Positions 15,265-23,359 of a stretch of DNA of 23,359 bases are shown here, piece by piece. Within the stretch, counting starts at the first letter, position 1. The number at the start of each line of letters is the position of its first letter. The DNA lies in contig JAJZLX010000138.1 in NCBI GenBank assembly GCA_021850555.1, forward strand, positions 11,433 to 34,791. The letters are read 5' to 3'. A program made the translations under genes and the position numbers. The notes under the pieces are model-generated. The model worked only from the letters and a program-made list of their open reading frames with translations, was not told where the DNA came from and searched no databases. This stretch comes from Pseudomonadota bacterium. Lineage in GTDB: Bacteria > Pseudomonadota > Gammaproteobacteria > Steroidobacterales > Steroidobacteraceae.

Positions 15265-16563
15265 TCAGCGGGGCTTGTCGGGGGAGCGGAAGGCTCCGGT
15301 GCCGCCCGGCATGTCGAGGGTGTTCGGCCGCAGGGCGTCCTTGTAGGTCTCTGCGAAGGATTCGAGGAAGGCCCGGGGCAGCTGATCGCCCGGTCCGAGC
15401 AGACTGCGGTAGAAAGCGGTGAACTGCTCCCAGGGCCGGGATGTGGCCGTGTCGCGGGTCGCGCGGGCGAATCGGGCTTCGAGCTCGGCCGGATCCAGCC
15501 GCCTGAGGAACTCCAGGAAGGCGATGCGCGCGGCCTGAGCGAGCGCCTGCTCGCCGGCCTTGATCTCATCGTGACGCTCGCGCAGCCACCGCACCGCATC
15601 CAGGCTGTGCTCATCGTGTTGGCGGATCAGGGCGAGCAACAGCTCCTCGACCGTCGATTGCCCAAGTGTCGGGCCGGGGCCGGGCTCCGGGGGCGCCAGG
15701 GTGATGCCGAATTGGGCACGGAGCTGCCCGTGTGCGCGCTCCACGTCCTTCAGGCCCACCAGCGCCTCGCGTAGCAGCTGGCCCGCCAGGTGCAGAAGGC
15801 CCTGGGTCTGTGCCGCGACCTGCTCGGGCTTGATTCCCGCGCCCCGGCAAAAGGCCTGCAGTGCCGGATCGTGCGGGGAGAGGAGTCCCCTCTCTTCGCC
15901 TTCCTGGCCCGACAACCGGGACAGACGAGCCATCCGCCGGGCTGCCGTCTCCTCGGTCGGGTCGGTCCGCCGTGGGCGCGGGGCGGAAGAAGGTGCCTGA
16001 GATAATGTGCCGGGCGGGGTGTGCGCCGATGCGGCACGCGGCGGTGAGGTACTGGATTCCCGCGGAGCCGGCGCGAGAGCCTGTGACTCGGGCTCGGCAG
16101 TCCCGAAGGCATCCCCGGTGGGGTCCACGGCGAGCAGATCGTCCAGATCGAGAACGGCGCCAATATCGGTCTGGGCCGGGCCGACGGCGTGCAGGGCCAT
16201 GATGCTCGAGGGCATGATGGCCGGATCACCGGCAAGGGCCTCTTCCAGGGAGACGCTGATGCGGTACTCCCCGATGCGCAGCACATCGCCCTCGCGCAAC
16301 CGGCAGAGGTTCGCTTCCCGCTTGCCAAGCGGCTCGGCCTCTTCGTTGAGGTAGACGCCGTTGGTGCTGATGTCCTGCAGGTAGTAGTGCCCATCCTGGA
16401 AATGCACGCGCGCATGGTGGGCAGAGACGTAGCGCCGGGCATCCGGAAGTACCCAGTCATTGTCGGTCGAGCGGCCGATCGTGCCGCCCTCGACCCCGAA
16501 GGTCACGGTGTCGCTGCCGGTCGGCTGCCGGTGCTCGCTGATGACGCGCAGGCGAAGCGCCAT
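15265..16563 (-). CDS. tagH: FHA-domain protein with TagH-type (type VI secretion-associated) C-terminal region
   Basis: The preferred start at 16563 gives 432 residues. An N-terminal FHA domain (about 1-108) carries the phosphothreonine-binding set: GR at 30-31, S47..H50 and NG at 68-69, followed by REGDVLRIGEYRISVSL. A Pro/Ala/Ser/Thr-rich linker runs from about 115 to 225. The C-terminal 200 residues are helical and contain KPEQVAAQTQGLLHLAGQLLREALVGL and WEQFTAFYRSLLGPG-like segments seen in the FHA proteins of type VI secretion clusters. In those systems TagH/Fha1 is a scaffold recognised after threonine phosphorylation by PpkA. No other secretion gene, kinase or phosphatase is visible here; the neighbours are GH32 (converging) and DUF1820-purL (divergent). 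An in-frame ATG at 16605 would add 14 residues. The C-terminal family assignment is from memory of its pattern. Confidence 0.82.
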   Translation of the reverse strand: MALRLRVISEHRQPTGSDTVTFGVEGGTIGRSTDNDWVLPDARRYVSAHHARVHFQDGHYYLQDISTNGVYLNEEAEPLGKREANLCRLREGDVLRIGEYRISVSLEEALAGDPAIMPSSIMALHAVGPAQTDIGAVLDLDDLLAVDPTGDAFGTAEPESQALAPAPRESSTSPPRAASAHTPPGTLSQAPSSAPRPRRTDPTEETAARRMARLSRLSGQEGEERGLLSPHDPALQAFCRGAGIKPEQVAAQTQGLLHLAGQLLREALVGLKDVERAHGQLRAQFGITLAPPEPGPGPTLGQSTVEELLLALIRQHDEHSLDAVRWLRERHDEIKAGEQALAQAARIAFLEFLRRLDPAELEARFARATRDTATSRPWEQFTAFYRSLLGPGDQLPRAFLESFAETYKDALRPNTLDMPGGTGAFRSPDKPR

Positions 16564-16649
16564 GGTGTGCGGCTCGAAGTGATGGTTCCGGACAAACGGC
16601 GGCATCGGCGGGGGCGCCCGGATTCCCGGGCGTCTGCGGCGATACCCCC

Positions 16650-16655
16650 TATAAT
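16650..16655 (+). promoter_or_regulatory. Consensus -10 hexamer upstream of the DUF1820-purL pair
   Basis: TATAAT is a perfect -10 and lies 36 bases before the DUF1820 start at 16692 in an otherwise GC-rich divergent gap. No good -35 is found 16-18 bases upstream (CGGGCG), so an activator or a weak -35 must be assumed. Confidence 0.5.
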
Positions 16656-16691
16656 GTGCGCCCCAAGCTAGCAGCGGGTCGTGCCCTCTCC

Positions 16692-17030
16692 ATGGCAGCC
16701 AGTCACATTTTCCGTATTATGTTCGCCAACCAGGGCAAGGTCTACGAGATCTATGCCCGCAAGGTGAGTCACGGCGAGCTGTTTGGATTCATCGAGGTCG
16801 AGGACCTGGTCTTCGGCGAGCGCTCCTCGGTGGTGCTCGACCCCTCCGAGGAGCGGATCAAGGGGGAGTTCGGCGGGGTCAAGCGCACATACCTGCCCTT
16901 GCACTCGGTGCTGCGCATCGATGAGGTCAAGAAGCAGGGGGTGAGCAAGATCACCGCGCTCGAGGGCGGGGGCACGGTGGCTCAGTTCCCCATGCCGCTC
17001 TACTCGGTCCCCCCGGGTGAGAAAAAATAG
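16692..17030 (+). CDS. DUF1820 family protein
   Basis: This small protein of 112 residues (start at 16692) has the complete DUF1820 pattern: HIFRIMFANQGKVYEIYARKVS, then GFIEVEDLVFGE, a central SEERIKGEFGGVKRTYLPLHSVLRIDEV and a short tail. The family is conserved in gammaproteobacteria and has no assigned biochemical function that I know of. It is soluble, with no signal peptide or membrane segment. It lies 6 bases upstream of purL and shares its likely promoter, so the two are probably cotranscribed. The C-terminal VPPGEKK codons hold the only purine-rich stretch in front of the purL ATG. An earlier in-frame ATG at 16656 would start almost on top of the -10 hexamer and is rejected. Confidence 0.88.
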   Translation: MAASHIFRIMFANQGKVYEIYARKVSHGELFGFIEVEDLVFGERSSVVLDPSEERIKGEFGGVKRTYLPLHSVLRIDEVKKQGVSKITALEGGGTVAQFPMPLYSVPPGEKK

Positions 17031-17036
17031 CCCCCC

Positions 17037-20000
17037 ATGACCGGGCCCAGGATTCTCACGCTGCCGGGTACCCCGGCGCTTTCCGGTTTCCGCCTCGATA
17101 AGCTTCTCGCACGCCTGCGCCTCCTTGAGCCCGCGGTCGGCGGCGTCAGTGCGCGATTCGTGCATTTCGTGGCGTTGGACCGCGCGCTCACCGCCCAAGA
17201 GCGGGAGCGGCTCGAGCGGCTGCTGAGCTACGGTCCGCGCGCCTCCGGCGCGCAGAGCGACGGGGAGCCGCTGTGGGTGGTGCCGCGGGAGGGAACGATC
17301 TCGCCGTGGTCGAGCAAGGCCACCGACATCGCCCGTGTCTGCGCTCTGCAGGCCGTGCAGAGAATCGAGCGCGGCATCGAGTATCGTCTGGCGGCCGCCG
17401 CCCCGCTTGGGAAGCAGACGCTCTCGAGGCTCGCGCCGGCGCTGCTCGATCGCATGACCGAGATGGCGCTGTACGAGGCGGCCGAGGCCGCGCGCCTGTT
17501 CGGCCATGCCTCGCCCAGGCCATGCAAGCGCATTGCTCTCTCGGGCGGCAGGAGCGCGCTCGAGGCGGCGAACCGGGAGATGGGTCTCGCGCTCTCGGCG
17601 GACGAGATCGATTATCTGCTCGCAAGCTTCCGTCAGGCCGGCCGCGACCCGACCGATGCGGAGCTGATGATGTTCGCGCAGGCCAACTCCGAGCACTGCC
17701 GGCACAAGATCTTCAACGCCCGCTGGATCATCGACGGCGAGGCCCGCGAGGAGTCGCTGTTCGCGATGATCCGCCACACCCACGCCCGTCATCCTCAGGG
17801 CGTGCTATCGGCCTATCGCGACAACGCCGCGGTGATCGAAGGCGCGCACGGGGTGCGCTACTTTCCCGATCCTCGCTCCGGGGCTTACCGGGAGAGCGCC
17901 GAGTCCATCGACATCCTGATGAAGGTCGAGACGCACAACCACCCGACCGCCATCTCGCCGTTCCCGGGCGCGGCGACCGGCTCGGGCGGGGAGATCCGTG
18001 ACGAGGGTGCCACGGGGCGCGGCGCGAAACCCAAGGCCGGGCTGACCGGCTTCACGGTATCGAACTTGCGCATCCCGGGATTCGAGCGGCCCTGGGAGCG
18101 GCCGTTCGGGGAGCCTTCGCGCATCGCCCCGGCGCTTGCGATCATGCTCGAGGGACCGATCGGAGCGGCCTCCTTCAACAACGAGTTCGGCCGTCCGGCC
18201 ATCTGCGGCTACTTCCGCACCTTCGAGCTGCACGGTCCGGACGATCCGCCCGGGCGCGTGCGCGGCTACCACAAGCCCATCATGATCGCCGGGGGGCTGG
18301 GGAGCATCCGCCGCGCCCATGTCGAGAAATCCGAAGTGCCGGTCGGCGGCAAGCTCATCGTCCTCGGGGGGCCGGCCATGCTGATCGGCCTCGGCGGCGG
18401 GGCCGCCTCCTCGGTCGGCAGCGGCGCCTCGCACGCGGACCTCGATTTTGCGTCCGTGCAGCGGGGCAACGCCGAGATCCAACGCCGCGCCCAGGAGGTG
18501 ATCGACGGCTGCTGGGCGCTCGGTGAGGCCAATCCCATCCTGCTCATCCACGATGTGGGGGCGGGAGGGCTGTCGAACGCCGTGCCCGAGGCGGTGGCGC
18601 ACAGTCACCGCGGCGCAAAGGTGGACTTGCGCGCGATCCCGAGCGCGGAGCCCGGGATGTCCCCTCTTGAGCTGTGGTGCAACGAGGCGCAGGAGCGCTA
18701 CGTCATTGTGGTCGCCGCGCAGGACCTCGCCTCTTTCAGTGCGATCGCCGGGCGCGAGCGCTGTCCGTTCGCGGTCATCGGCGAGCTCGATGACACGGGC
18801 GTCCTCACCGTGCACGACCCGTTGCTCGGCGGCGATCCGGTCGATATGCCGCTCGATGTGCTGCTCGGCAAGCCTCCACGCATGACGCGCGACGTACGCA
18901 GCGTCGTGCCGGCGACCCGGGCGCTCGATACCGTTTCGATCGATGTCCGTGAGGCGCTTTATCGCGTGCTGCGACTTCCGGCCGTGGCCGACAAGACCTT
19001 CCTCATCACCATCGGCGATCGGACCGTGGGCGGCCTGGTCAGCCGCGATCCGCTGGTCGGGCCCTGGCAGGTGCCGGTGAGCGATGTGGCGGTGACGCTC
19101 GCGGATTATCGCGGCCACGCCGGAGAGGCCATGGCCATGGGCGAGCGTACGCCCGTGGCGGTGCTCGATGCGCCGGCCTCGGGGCGCCTGGCGGTGGCCG
19201 AGGCCATCACCAACATTCTGGCGGCCGACGTCGACCGCCTCGGCAGCATCCGGCTGTCGGCCAACTGGATGGCCGCCTGCGGCGAGCCGGGGGAAGATGC
19301 GGCGCTCTACGAGACGGTGCGCGCCGTGGGGCGGGAGCTGTGCCCCGCGCTCGGCATTGCGATCCCCGTGGGCAAGGACTCGCTGTCGATGCGCACCGGG
19401 TGGAAGGATGCCCAGGGCGAGAAATTCGTGGTTGCGCCCGTTTCCCTCATCGTGTCGGCGTTCGCGCCGGTGAGCGACGCGCGCAAGACTCTGACGCCGG
19501 TCTTGAGCCCGCAGGAGGGCACGGCGCTGTGGCTGATCGATCTCGCCGCCGGGCGGGGACGGCTCGGCGGCTCGGCGCTCGCGCAGGTGTACGGCCAGCT
19601 CGGCGAGCGGCCCGCGGACCTCGATGAGCCGCAGCGGCTGGTGCGCCTGGCCGAAGCGCTCGCCGAGCTGCGCCGCGAGAGCCTGGTGCTCGCCTATCAC
19701 GACCGCTCGGATGGCGGCCTCATCGTGACACTGCTGGAGATGGCCTTCGCCGGCCACTGCGGCCTCGACATCGAGCTGCCCGCGCAGGGCGGACCGGCGC
19801 TCGCGCAGTTGTTCGCGGAAGAGCCGGGCGTGGTGCTGCAGGTAGCCGAGGAGAGCGCGGGCAGGCTTGCGCAGATTCTCGCCCGGCACGGCCTCGCGGA
19901 GCTGGCGCTGCGGGTCGGTGCGCCCGCGCGGCGGATGCAGGTGAGCGTTCGGGTCGGCGGTGAGCGGGTGTTGGATGAGCCGTGGACCGCGCTGCGCGCC

Positions 20001-20939
20001 GCCTGGTCGGAGACCTCCTGGCAGATGCGCCGGCTGCGCGATGACCCGCAGTGCGCCGACGAGGAATATGCCGCGCAGACCTCGGCCGAGGACAGGGGCC
20101 TCGCGGTCTCGCTGTCCTTCGATCCGCAGGAAGATGTCGCCGCCCCGTACATCGCCCGCGGCGCGCGCCCGAGGATCGCCGTCCTGAGGGAGCAGGGCGT
20201 CAACAGCCACACGGAGACGGCGGCGTTCTTCGATCGCGCGGGATTTGCGCCGTACGACGTGCACATGACGGACATCATCACGGGGCGTCATGACCTGGGC
20301 GGGTTCGCGGGCCTCGCGGCCTGCGGGGGATTCTCCTACGGCGACGTGCTCGGCGCGGGCGAGGGGTGGGCGAAGTCGATCCTGTTCAACGAGAGGTTGC
20401 GCGAGCAGTTCCAGGCGTTCTTCGAGCGGCCGGACACCTTCGCCCTCGGCGTGTGCAACGGCTGCCAGATGTTCGCGGCCTTGAAGAGCATCATCCCGGG
20501 CACCGCCCACTGGCCGCGGTTCGTGCGCAACCGCAGCGAGCAGTACGAATCGAGGTTCACGCTGGTGCAGGTGCTGCGCTCTCCTTCGGTGCTGCTCGCC
20601 GGCATGGAAGGCTCGTTCCTGCCGATTGCCGTGGCGCACGGGGAAGGACGCGCGGAGTTCGAGGGCGAGGCGGCCGCCGGCTCCTGCGCCGCGAGCGGGC
20701 TCGTCGCCTTCCGCTATGTCGACCATGACCGCAAGGTCGCCACGACCTATCCCTGCAATCCCAACGGCTCGCCCTTCGGCATTGCGGCGCTCTCGAGCGC
20801 CGATGGCCGCGTGACCATCACCATGCCGCACCCGGAGCGCTCGACCCGTCAGGTCCAGAACTCCTGGCGGGCGCAGGAGGCGGGCGAGTACACCGGCTGG
20901 ATGAGGCTGTTCAGGAACGCGCGCAGATTCGTCGGCTGA
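17037..20939 (+). CDS. purL: Phosphoribosylformylglycinamidine synthase, large single-chain form
   Basis: The 1300-residue length matches the large PurL of beta- and gammaproteobacteria (about 1295). It catalyses the ATP- and glutamine-dependent conversion of FGAR to FGAM in purine synthesis. The N-terminal PurS-like domain precedes the first synthase half with [18 protein letters not shown] and [32 protein letters not shown] segments. A second half begins near residue 640. The C-terminal glutaminase (about 1040-1300) has catalytic C1140 in GVCNGCQM and the His-Glu pair H1265 and E1267 in PHPERS. All parts appear intact. It starts 6 bases after DUF1820 and lacks a strong ribosome-binding site of its own, which suggests translational coupling. 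It converges on the flagellar genes. Confidence 0.97.
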   Translation: MTGPRILTLPGTPALSGFRLDKLLARLRLLEPAVGGVSARFVHFVALDRALTAQERERLERLLSYGPRASGAQSDGEPLWVVPREGTISPWSSKATDIARVCALQAVQRIERGIEYRLAAAAPLGKQTLSRLAPALLDRMTEMALYEAAEAARLFGHASPRPCKRIALSGGRSALEAANREMGLALSADEIDYLLASFRQAGRDPTDAELMMFAQANSEHCRHKIFNARWIIDGEAREESLFAMIRHTHARHPQGVLSAYRDNAAVIEGAHGVRYFPDPRSGAYRESAESIDILMKVETHNHPTAISPFPGAATGSGGEIRDEGATGRGAKPKAGLTGFTVSNLRIPGFERPWERPFGEPSRIAPALAIMLEGPIGAASFNNEFGRPAICGYFRTFELHGPDDPPGRVRGYHKPIMIAGGLGSIRRAHVEKSEVPVGGKLIVLGGPAMLIGLGGGAASSVGSGASHADLDFASVQRGNAEIQRRAQEVIDGCWALGEANPILLIHDVGAGGLSNAVPEAVAHSHRGAKVDLRAIPSAEPGMSPLELWCNEAQERYVIVVAAQDLASFSAIAGRERCPFAVIGELDDTGVLTVHDPLLGGDPVDMPLDVLLGKPPRMTRDVRSVVPATRALDTVSIDVREALYRVLRLPAVADKTFLITIGDRTVGGLVSRDPLVGPWQVPVSDVAVTLADYRGHAGEAMAMGERTPVAVLDAPASGRLAVAEAITNILAADVDRLGSIRLSANWMAACGEPGEDAALYETVRAVGRELCPALGIAIPVGKDSLSMRTGWKDAQGEKFVVAPVSLIVSAFAPVSDARKTLTPVLSPQEGTALWLIDLAAGRGRLGGSALAQVYGQLGERPADLDEPQRLVRLAEALAELRRESLVLAYHDRSDGGLIVTLLEMAFAGHCGLDIELPAQGGPALAQLFAEEPGVVLQVAEESAGRLAQILARHGLAELALRVGAPARRMQVSVRVGGERVLDEPWTALRAAWSETSWQMRRLRDDPQCADEEYAAQTSAEDRGLAVSLSFDPQEDVAAPYIARGARPRIAVLREQGVNSHTETAAFFDRAGFAPYDVHMTDIITGRHDLGGFAGLAACGGFSYGDVLGAGEGWAKSILFNERLREQFQAFFERPDTFALGVCNGCQMFAALKSIIPGTAHWPRFVRNRSEQYESRFTLVQVLRSPSVLLAGMEGSFLPIAVAHGEGRAEFEGEAAAGSCAASGLVAFRYVDHDRKVATTYPCNPNGSPFGIAALSSADGRVTITMPHPERSTRQVQNSWRAQEAGEYTGWMRLFRNARRFVG

Positions 20940-21000
20940 GGCCGCTCGGAAGGCGAGGCAATTGCAGCTCGCGAGATTCTCCCGCGAAAGCCACAGGGCC

Positions 21001-21019
21001 CCGTGGGCGATCGCCACGG
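21001..21019. terminator. Hairpin between converging purL and flaG-like genes
   Basis: CCGTGG (21001-21006) pairs with CCACGG (21014-21019) around a 7-base loop containing CGATCG. It is central to the 109-base gap between converging genes. No T-tract is adjacent, so factor-independent termination is uncertain. Confidence 0.35.
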
Positions 21020-21048
21020 CTCTCCCGGGCACGCTTCATCTCGCCCGC

Positions 21049-21435
21049 TCAGGCGATCATGTTGACCAGCGCGCTCTCTCCGTGGGCCCAGCTCTGCAGC
21101 AATTCAGCCAGATGCAGGAGGTCGGGGCTCGGGATCTGCTGCAGTACCTGGCCGGTGGAGGCGTTCGTGATCTCGGCGATGGTCAGGCCCGTCTGGGCAT
21201 TGACGCGCAAGACCAGCACGCGGTCGACCGCGGCGAGGCGGGAATTGATTTGAGCGACCGACTGCTCGATCGGATCCGGCGCCGCCGGTGCATGCGAGCC
21301 CGTGTTCGCAGCGGATTGAGCGGCTCGCGCCGGGCGGACCGTGCGCTGAGGCATTGGATTCGCCTCGGCGGAGGGCGACCCGAAACCCAGGCTGTCCGCG
21401 GCGCCCACCGAAATCGAATCATGTTCCTCGTTCAT
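21049..21435 (-). CDS. flaG: FlaG-like flagellar protein
   Basis: The 128-residue product has a disordered Ser/Ala/Pro-rich first half and a C-terminal FlaG core from about residue 55. That core contains INSRLAAVDRVLVLRVNAQTGLTIAEITNASTGQVLQQIPSPDLLHLAELL-type features: an amphipathic lead, a two-stranded segment with TGxTIAEI, the conserved TGQVLQQIP and a final helix. FlaG is associated with filament length or stability in polar flagella. The usual VIRQIP is VLQQIP here, a mild divergence. It is the third gene of the fliD-fliS-flaG run, 42 bases after fliS, instead of between flagellin and fliD as in Pseudomonas and Vibrio. GAAGAATGAG upstream can serve as ribosome-binding site. It is the last gene before a converging purL. 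Confidence 0.78.
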   Translation of the reverse strand: MNEEHDSISVGAADSLGFGSPSAEANPMPQRTVRPARAAQSAANTGSHAPAAPDPIEQSVAQINSRLAAVDRVLVLRVNAQTGLTIAEITNASTGQVLQQIPSPDLLHLAELLQSWAHGESALVNMIA

Positions 21436-21477
21436 GACTCATTCTTCGCTGATGGGGTCGGCTCGGCAGGCATTCCT

Positions 21478-21906
21478 TCAGCCCGGGGGCATCGCCCGGG
21501 GTCCCTGGCCTCTCACTTCCGGCCCGATCGCGGCCCAGGCCTCGCGGATCTCCCCGATAAGGCCCAGCACCTCGCCCAGCGCCGCCTTGTCATTGTTCAG
21601 GTTGGCGTGCAGTACCCGCCGCACCATGTAGTCGTACAGGTCGCTCAAATTCTGGGCGAGCGATCCGCCCTTTTGCAAATCAAGGCTGCCGCGCAGCTCC
21701 CCGAGCAGCGTGACAGAGCTGTGCAGCAGGCCTGCCTTGCCGGCGATCTTCCCCTGCTCGATGCAGGCGCGAGCCGCCATCAGGCGGCCGATGATCGCAT
21801 CGAACAGGGACAGCACCAGTCCGTGAGGATCGGAACTCGCCACGATGCCGTGGGCATTGACGCTGCGGTACGCGGCGACCTTCGATTGCGGGGAGTAGAG
21901 GCTCAC
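21478..21906 (-). CDS. fliS: Flagellar export chaperone FliS
   Basis: The 142-residue protein fits FliS (about 125-145). It shows the AYRSVNAHGIVASSDPHGLVLSLFDAIIGRL N-terminal pattern and the later LYDYMVRRVLHANLNND segment, which form the helices that wrap the flagellin C-terminus in the cytosol and prevent premature polymerisation. The frame begins with GTG at 21906, whose product MSLYSPQSKV is a normal FliS N-terminus; AGAGCGA upstream is a modest ribosome-binding site. It lies 70 bases after fliD, the usual order, and is followed by the flaG-like gene. The C-terminal RGQGPRAMPPG is a short disordered extension of no recognised role. The flagellin gene itself is not in the window. Confidence 0.93.
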   Translation of the reverse strand: MSLYSPQSKVAAYRSVNAHGIVASSDPHGLVLSLFDAIIGRLMAARACIEQGKIAGKAGLLHSSVTLLGELRGSLDLQKGGSLAQNLSDLYDYMVRRVLHANLNNDKAALGEVLGLIGEIREAWAAIGPEVRGQGPRAMPPG

Positions 21907-21976
21907 GTTCTGTCGCTCTGAATCCTGGTATGCACTGTAGCGGCCTCGATTGCCCCGACTTGAGCCGCCCGTGCCC

Positions 21977-23359
21977 TCATCCGTTGGAGGTTCCCTTGGG
22001 GGCGTTCGGCAGGGTGGCGAATGCCTGCGTCAGGTACGAGGAGGTGCTCTGCAGCTGCGAGAGCAGGGCGTTCAGCGCCGAGTACTGCTGGGTGAGACTC
22101 GCCGAGAGCGCGCTCATCTGCGTGCTCAGCTGCTGGCTCTGCTGGGTGAGCGCATTGTTCTGCTGAACCAGGGACTGGCTGAGCGATGCGATCGGGCCGT
22201 TGCTGCCGAGCTCGCCGCCGAGGATCGTGTTCAGGCTCGAGGCGACGCCGCCCGCGCCGCTGAAGAGGTTGCTCACGGCGCTGAAGTCCGAGTTGAGCGC
22301 CACCGACAGCTGCGCCGTGTTGAGGCTCAGGCTGCCATTGCTGTTGCTCGTGATCCCGATGCTGGCCAGGGTGTTGTAGGTCGAAGAGCCGGTGTTGACG
22401 ACGCCGTAGAGCGCCGCCTGGACCTGGTTCTGTGCGTCCGTCAGGGCCGCATTGGCCATGAGGGGGCCGGCCGTGCCCGTGGTCGCGTCGTAGCCGCCGA
22501 GCTGCGTGAGGCTGCTCTGCAGAGTGTTGTAGGCGTTTACGAACGACTGGATATTGCTCTCGATCGTCGCGGTGTTGTCCGCTACGGTCAGGTTCGCGGG
22601 CGAGGAGGTGGTGGCCTGAAGGTTCAGCGTGAGGCCGCTCAGTGCGCCGCTGACGGTATTGCTCGGGCTGGTGTAGTTGATGCCCGCGATGCTGAAGCTG
22701 GCGTCCTGGGCCGCGGTCTGCTGCGTGTAATTCGTGCTGCCGCTGCCATAGGTCAGCGCCGACAGGCCGTTGCCAGTGTCGGTCTCGGCGACCGAGATGG
22801 TGTTCGAGGCGCCGGTCAGGGTGGAAGTGAGCACCAGGTGCGCGCCGCTCGTGCCCGTGACGACGCTCGCCTCGATGCCGGGGTTGCCGCCTGCGGAATT
22901 GATCGCGGCGGCGATGCCGGACAGCGTGTCGTTGCCGCTGCCGATGGTGACGGAGAAACTGCTGCCACCGAGCGACAGCTGCAGCGTGCCGGTGCCGACG
23001 GCGGCGGAGCTGCTGCTGTAGGCGGTGCTCGAGACGATCTGCTGCGCCTGGGCGAGCTGGCTGATCGAGACGCTGTACGAGCCCAGCGTCGCGCCCGAAT
23101 CGACCGTAGCCGTGAAGGCCGCGGTGTTGCTGCTCGTGGCGCTGAGGGAGCCGAAGGCGCTCGGCGTATCGATCGCCGCGAGAGACGACTGGAAGGTCGA
23201 CAGAGCGCTTTTCAGCTGCCCGACGGCGGACATCTCCGAGGTCACCGCCTGAGTCTGAGTCTTGATGAGCGCTTCCTGCGGCGCCTGGGTCGCGGCGACC
23301 AGCTGCGAGACCAGGGAGGAGACATCGATGACCGAGCCGCCGGCGGCGCCGGCACTGCC
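21977..23359 (-). CDS. fliD: Flagellar hook-associated protein 2 / filament cap FliD (5' end outside window)
   Basis: The 460 visible residues run without a stop from the window edge. The edge codons read GSAGAAGGSVIDVSSLVSQL and continue into TQAPQEALI, the conserved FliD N-terminal region, so only a few codons are missing and the apparent GTG start at 23245 is internal. The FliD N-terminal domain is followed by a Ser/Thr/Ala/Asn-rich variable middle, then the C-terminal domain with TIESNIQSFVNAYNTLQSSL and a final coiled coil (about the last 80 residues) rich in Gln and Ser. FliD forms the pentameric or hexameric cap that promotes flagellin folding at the filament tip and often mediates adhesion. 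It heads the fliD-fliS-flaG run. Confidence 0.95.
   Translation of the reverse strand, partial: GSAGAAGGSVIDVSSLVSQLVAATQAPQEALIKTQTQAVTSEMSAVGQLKSALSTFQSSLAAIDTPSAFGSLSATSSNTAAFTATVDSGATLGSYSVSISQLAQAQQIVSSTAYSSSSAAVGTGTLQLSLGGSSFSVTIGSGNDTLSGIAAAINSAGGNPGIEASVVTGTSGAHLVLTSTLTGASNTISVAETDTGNGLSALTYGSGSTNYTQQTAAQDASFSIAGINYTSPSNTVSGALSGLTLNLQATTSSPANLTVADNTATIESNIQSFVNAYNTLQSSLTQLGGYDATTGTAGPLMANAALTDAQNQVQAALYGVVNTGSSTYNTLASIGITSNSNGSLSLNTAQLSVALNSDFSAVSNLFSGAGGVASSLNTILGGELGSNGPIASLSQSLVQQNNALTQQSQQLSTQMSALSASLTQQYSALNALLSQLQSTSSYLTQAFATLPNAPKGTSNG

Noticed and set aside
17805..21032. Minus-strand open frame of 1075 codons opposite purL
   Set aside because: It is antisense to an intact, highly conserved purL; its product is Arg/His/Ala-rich with no recognisable domain. 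Such long frames arise on the opposite strand of GC-rich genes from codon bias.

Overview
The window is GC-rich, densely coded proteobacterial DNA with Sec-exported outer-membrane proteins and single-chain PurL. The combination of a TonB-dependent receptor paired with a tryptophan-halogenase-family flavoprotein, a large PurL with fused glutaminase, DUF1820, and FliD/FliS/FlaG points to a gammaproteobacterium of the Xanthomonadales/Nevskiales type. That placement is inference from gene content. No RNA genes, insertion sequences, CRISPR arrays or origins were seen. No gene-free stretch exceeds 300 bases; the longest is about 185 bases, before the sugar-porter gene at 12287.

Layout. (1) 1-2613: the tail of an EAL-domain protein, then a complete GAF/degenerate-GGDEF/EAL protein, both on the + strand; the second has an exact sigma-28-like -10 octamer 33 bases upstream of its ATG. 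(2) 2698-15212: a sucrose/fructan utilisation locus. It holds a LacI-family regulator, a divergent pair of an FHS-like MFS carrier (minus) and sucrose phosphorylase (plus), a ROK fructokinase, then a TonB-dependent receptor, a halogenase-family flavoprotein, a sugar-porter MFS carrier and an exported GH32 fructosidase. (3) 15265-16563 (minus): an FHA protein with a TagH-type C-terminal region, alone without other type VI secretion genes. (4) 16692-20939: DUF1820 protein and purL, 6 bases apart. (5) 21049-23359 (minus): flaG-like, fliS and the 3' part of fliD, transcribed fliD-fliS-flaG and converging on purL.

How the sugar locus is thought to work (inference from families). The receptor would take beta-fructosides across the outer membrane. 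The exported GH32 enzyme would split fructosyl linkages and release hexoses for the sugar porter, while intact sucrose would enter by the FHS-like carrier and be phosphorolysed to glucose 1-phosphate and fructose; fructokinase then makes fructose 6-phosphate.

The clearest non-coding signal is a LacI-type operator, TGCAATCGWTTGTATTYAA, found (17/19 identity between copies) in both regulatory gaps. One copy sits directly after the -10 of the carrier promoter (5135-5153). The other overlaps the -35/spacer of the receptor promoter (7755-7773), with a second weaker copy exactly 21 bp upstream. This ties the divergent pair and the receptor operon to one regulator, most simply the LacI protein encoded at 2698. 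The halogenase inside the operon is the least explained component.
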